This document shows positions 61,028 through 64,000 of a stretch of DNA of 64,000 nt, piece after piece (position 1 is the first letter of the stretch; each line of letters begins with the position of its first letter). The stretch covers positions 620,001-684,000 of the forward strand of contig NZ_JAAHIH010000006.1 of assembly GCF_010671925.1 (NCBI RefSeq). The letters run 5' to 3'. This DNA is from Moorena sp. SIOASIH. Its GTDB lineage: Bacteria > Cyanobacteriota > Cyanobacteriia > Cyanobacteriales > Coleofasciculaceae. A program made the position numbers and the translations under genes. The notes under the pieces are model-generated. The model was not told the origin of the DNA and did no database searches. It saw only the letters and a list, made by a program, of their open reading frames with translations.

Positions 61028-62521
61028 CTATAATCGGCAAAACTTTCGCTCGCGGTCAAATTCTGGATTTTGCCAAGAGAAGGCAAAATGGCTGACTGAG
61101 TTAATTTGTGGTGTCACTCGACGCAGTGCCTGCATCTGGTTTTCCAGGGAAGGACGATTTTTTATGGATCTTCCCCAAGTTCCTGCTAATGCTGGTTTTA
61201 CGTCTGTTTCCGACGATGCCCACTTAAACACCCGTTTGACTAAATTGGCAATACAACCGGTGTGACCACAAACACCATAAGACATGGGATGCCATTCCAG
61301 GGAACGGGGAAAATGTTCCCAAGGCTGTAGTCTCGAATCATAACCCATGCGACCTACAACTTGGTTGCCATCAGGGAAAAACACTGCACCAGCTTGTACC
61401 CCAGCTCGCTCTGCTGCCAATTCGCCTAATTTGAGAAAGTCTAATATCCCTTGGGCAGCGTGAGCAACACTGAGTTGCCACAACTGCCATTGTATAGTTC
61501 GAGTACTCTCTCTTGGGGAAGGAGTGCGACCTTGCCAGAGGGGGGTTTCTTCATCAGGGTAGAGCTTTTTGACAGCTTTTATATCCCTAGTGCTAATGGA
61601 ACCCTTACTCAGATAGCGCCGAATTAGCTCCTTACCTTGATTGTTACCAGCCCGTTGATATAGGGCTTGCTTAGCTGCATCACTGTAAATCCAAAGATCC
61701 TTGACACTGCTGGCCACAGACTGGGAACCTGAACCACGGGGATAGCGAATGTAGTCGAATAAAATCCCATCGGGGCGTCGCTTTAATACACCCTTAAGCA
61801 TCTCATAGTAGTCTACCTGGGCTTGTCGGTTGTAAGGGTCGATAAATACTTGAGAGCCATCCTTAACTACCGACAAACTGGTCTCTCCCCGACCATTGCG
61901 GGCAAGAATCTGTTGCCGCTCGGCACGATGACCGTAGGTATAACCAAAATTCATGGTAAACATCCAGGCATATACCTGCAAACCCCGCTCACGACCTTTT
62001 TGAATCGCCTGGGCTAATAAATCTACGTTCTCAGTTCCCGGTTGTTGTATGACTGACGGCCAAGGAGTACGATTATCTGCCTTTGGTAAAAGAACGCGAC
62101 CATCGTAAAATACTTCAACGTAGACCTGATTGTAGCCTTGGTTAACAAGACGGTCGAGGATTTCCTCAAGGGCTCCAGGACGAGCATCACAGGGATATAA
62201 GCGCACCCAAATCGCTTGATTCTTCGGCCAGGTTTGGGAACGACACTGCTGTAAGAAACTGGCGTGTTCCTGGATAATGGTTTGGTAGCTGATTTTAGAG
62301 TTTGAGTTCTCCTTTAAGGAATTAACTCTTAAGCTTTCTTTTTGAGCGATCGCTTCCTGAGTAAAGTGGCAATAAGCTTTTGTTTTTGCCTCAGCGGTTG
62401 GTACCAACCAACACTGACTCAACAGACTACTTCCTACTGCAAGGGCGGCAATCAAGCTACGATGTAGACCTTGCCGGTGTTGCCTCCGTTTAACAAAACT
62501 GTTATACATTCCTAGAAACAC
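61028..62521 (-). CDS. Secreted family-10-like glycosyl hydrolase (GHL10/DUF187-type)
   Basis: A 497-residue protein. A basic N-terminus and hydrophobic segment (about 22-45, IAALAVGSSLLSQCWLVPT with AEA) act as a signal peptide; a start at MYNSF, four codons in, is possible. The catalytic TIM-barrel region (about 100-450) contains NQGYNQVYVEVFYDGRVLLP, GLQVYAWMFTMNFGY, DPYNRQAQVDYYEMLKGVLK and ILFDYIRYPRG. These are typical of glycosyl-hydrolase-like GHL10 proteins. It may act on cell-wall or extracellular polysaccharide. Monocistronic. Confidence 0.85.
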   Translation of the reverse strand: MFLGMYNSFVKRRQHRQGLHRSLIAALAVGSSLLSQCWLVPTAEAKTKAYCHFTQEAIAQKESLRVNSLKENSNSKISYQTIIQEHASFLQQCRSQTWPKNQAIWVRLYPCDARPGALEEILDRLVNQGYNQVYVEVFYDGRVLLPKADNRTPWPSVIQQPGTENVDLLAQAIQKGRERGLQVYAWMFTMNFGYTYGHRAERQQILARNGRGETSLSVVKDGSQVFIDPYNRQAQVDYYEMLKGVLKRRPDGILFDYIRYPRGSGSQSVASSVKDLWIYSDAAKQALYQRAGNNQGKELIRRYLSKGSISTRDIKAVKKLYPDEETPLWQGRTPSPRESTRTIQWQLWQLSVAHAAQGILDFLKLGELAAERAGVQAGAVFFPDGNQVVGRMGYDSRLQPWEHFPRSLEWHPMSYGVCGHTGCIANLVKRVFKWASSETDVKPALAGTWGRSIKNRPSLENQMQALRRVTPQINSVSHFAFSWQNPEFDRERKFCRL

Positions 62522-63151
62522 TACAAAAGAACAGAAAGTTAGCCAAAAGCCAGCTAACTCATCCCCGATTGGTTCAATATCTTTGACATCTCCCCCAGGT
62601 GCAGCATCAGGGATTCTAAACGGATACTACGAGAGGGTCAGCAAGTCACTAACTCGTTTTCATCCCCGCCGTTATTGCACAGGGGTTTTTAACTATGATT
62701 TTTTATAAAATTACTAGTGATTATATAGTTTAGGGATAGAAAGGGAAACACCAAGGGAGGGGGGAGAGGTAAATCTATAGGTAAATCTATATTGTTTTCT
62801 ATGATGATGCATATATCATTAAATTTGTCAAGTTTGATTATTGTCGATTATTAGCTAACTAGTAGTAGTGATAAACCATATAATCATTAGTCTAACCCCT
62901 AACCGCTAACGGCTGGCATTACCTTTAAAGGTTTTCAGCTGTCTTACCAACTGTTCCGGAAAATTCTTAATGATTACGAGAGTTAGGACAGGAGCAGGGC
63001 AATAATTGGCCAAAAGTTTGAGATCATCGATAATCCTACCCTCCCTTGGGTGGGATGTTCTCAAGAAACCTGAAGATAGGACAGGTTTGTACTCGCAGTT
63101 TTTTGTTAACCCAGCTTATGCCTCGCCTAAAATAGGCGAGGTGTGGACAGC
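62522..63151. other. Intergenic region of 630 bp
   Basis: No gene seen. CCTCGCCTAAAATAGGCGAG (63122-63141) forms a hairpin past the psb27 stop and may be its terminator on the minus strand, although the T run is short. Confidence 0.55.
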
Positions 63152-63556
63152 TTAAGCGCCCCGTTTGAGAGAACGCTCGACTTGGGAAAATTCTTGCTCT
63201 AGACGATCCTTCAACTTTTTCGGTAAAGGGCGATTGGGATAGGAACTGTAGTAACCAGCCAAGGAATTGACAGCAGTCCGCATGGTAGTGAAGGAATTAA
63301 GGGTAGACACAGATCTATCTCTGCGGTAGCGCGAGGCATAGTCATTCATCAGCAGACTGGCTTTTTCACGAATTGCCACCTTATCTGGTGAATCTTCTGG
63401 TAATTCAAGGGCTTGTCTTAATTCTTGTAGAGCAGTTATTGTATCCTGACGGTAATCTCCTGTTAAGCCTGTACCACTTGAGGCACAACCAGTTAAACCG
63501 ATAACCATAACCAGTACCAGGGCAATAAAACCTGATAAGCAGCGCTTTATTCGCAT
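63152..63556 (-). CDS. psb27: Photosystem II assembly lipoprotein Psb27
   Basis: About 134 residues. Starting at the Met of MRIKRCLSGF gives a lipoprotein signal with lipobox LTGC (Cys about 24). The mature part has the Psb27 signature GLTGDYRQDTITALQELRQA and a four-helix layout (ASLLMNDYASRYRRDRSV, then GYYSSYPNRPLPKKLKDRLE). It binds CP43 on the lumenal side during PSII assembly and repair. Longer starts (63565, 63574) lack support. It lies downstream of pstB, separated by a terminator. Confidence 0.95.
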   Translation of the reverse strand: MRIKRCLSGFIALVLVMVIGLTGCASSGTGLTGDYRQDTITALQELRQALELPEDSPDKVAIREKASLLMNDYASRYRRDRSVSTLNSFTTMRTAVNSLAGYYSSYPNRPLPKKLKDRLEQEFSQVERSLKRGA

Positions 63557-63632
63557 GATTGACATCAAATCCAATTTTATAATCAGATTCGATCCTATCT
63601 TGAATTGGTACTGGGGGGATCATCGCCATCAG

Positions 63633-63664
63633 AAAAAAAATCCCACGAACCTGTTGCCGTGGGA
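63633..63664 (-). terminator. Rho-independent terminator of pstB
   Basis: On the minus strand TCCCACG...CGTGGGA is followed by eight T residues, 37 bp after the pstB stop. Confidence 0.88.
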
Positions 63665-63700
63665 TGTGTAGTGTATGTTAGGGCAAAATGTTAGGGGGAT

Positions 63701-64000
63701 TTAGCCGAAACGCCCACTAACATAGTCCCTGGTGGCTTCCTGCTTAGGATTTTGGAAGATGACTTCAGTTCTATTGAACTCTACTAAATAGCCTTGTTTA
63801 CCACCTGTTTCCGTTGCCCTAGCGTTATAGAAAGCTGTCATGTCTGCTACTCGGGTAGCTTGTTGCATGTTGTGGGTAACGATAACAATGGTGTATTTTT
63901 CTTTAAGCTCGTGCATTAGTTCTTCCACTTTGAGGGTGGAGATGGGGTCAAGAGCGGAGCAAGGTTCATCCATCAACAACACTTCTGGCTTAATGGCTAA
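63701..64000 (-). CDS. pstB: Phosphate ABC transporter ATP-binding protein PstB (C-terminal part, 5' off window)
   Basis: Only the last 100 residues are inside the window. Walker B LLMDEPCSALDP, the H-loop VTHNMQQA, and the PstB-specific ATRVADMTAFYNARA and NRTEVIFQNPKQEATRDYVS with terminal GRFG are clear. It drives high-affinity phosphate import with PstSAC. The gene continues beyond 64000 and ends at the terminator 63633-63664. Confidence 0.95.
   Translation of the reverse strand, partial: LAIKPEVLLMDEPCSALDPISTLKVEELMHELKEKYTIVIVTHNMQQATRVADMTAFYNARATETGGKQGYLVEFNRTEVIFQNPKQEATRDYVSGRFG

Overview
The window is cyanobacterial chromosome. The markers are petH (ferredoxin-NADP reductase with a CpcD-like linker domain), phosphoribulokinase, Ycf3, Psb27, CrtH-type carotene isomerase, a thylakoid FtsH, a CAAD/CurT-like protein and a HetZ-related protein, plus many HIP1 octamers (GCGATCGC). 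Dense 7-bp tandem repeats, palindromic repeats, IS and TnpB debris and low gene density point to a large-genome filamentous cyanobacterium of the Moorena/Lyngbya type. That last assignment is inference from repeat style, not from a marker gene.

Layout. 0-4 kb: a TPR protein (runs off the left edge) and an AAA-type ATPase, both on the minus strand, then a small membrane protein. 3.9-6.7 kb: a cytochrome P450 lying between a decayed 3' piece of rsmH and the intact rsmH. 7-12.1 kb: a coiled-coil/TM protein and two tandem bacterial dynamin-like GTPases. 12.3-13.1 kb: an array in which inverted-repeat elements alternate with a 12-bp minisatellite, then a secreted protein. 14.5-17.5 kb: a NitT/TauT-type ABC importer. 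18.2-22.4 kb: a REC-PAS-histidine kinase and ftsH. 23-25 kb: a hypothetical gene and nested MITEs. 25-34 kb: petH, prk, mnmG, gatC, ycf3 and hypotheticals. 34-41 kb: a repeat-rich zone with an IS605-type tnpA/tnpB element inserted in a dead Uma2 gene, two non-autonomous IS605-like elements and a tandem array of putative small RNA units. 41-48 kb: map, an HTH protein, a TauE/DsbD-2 plus ferric-reductase-like fusion, a YggT protein and upp. 48.2-49.6 kb: an IS4-family element with an 11-bp target duplication. 50-52.3 kb: crtH and an HD hydrolase. 52.4-54.6 kb: a graveyard containing a WYL-protein tail, a shattered IS1 transposase and an N-terminal Cas10/Cmr2 fragment, which suggests a lost type III CRISPR locus. 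56-64 kb: hsp20, DUF2470, the HetZ-related gene, CAAD protein, rpe, a glycosidase-like lipoprotein or secreted protein, psb27 and the 3' part of pstB.

The most interesting unexplained signal is at 39.06-40.52 kb, with isolated relatives at 17.6, 35.13 and 35.30 kb. A conserved core of about 24 nt (ATGGTAGATGCACCCTGATA followed by ATTA) is always followed by an intrinsic-terminator hairpin whose sequence changes between copies while its pairing is kept. The core also reads as a five-codon ORF (MVDAP) ended by two adjacent stop codons. This looks like a family of tandemly repeated short transcripts. The arrangement recalls the NsiR1 array of Nostoc, but homology is not claimed.

Housekeeping genes look intact. 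Most lesions are in accessory genes: in-frame stops, frameshifts and nested insertions.
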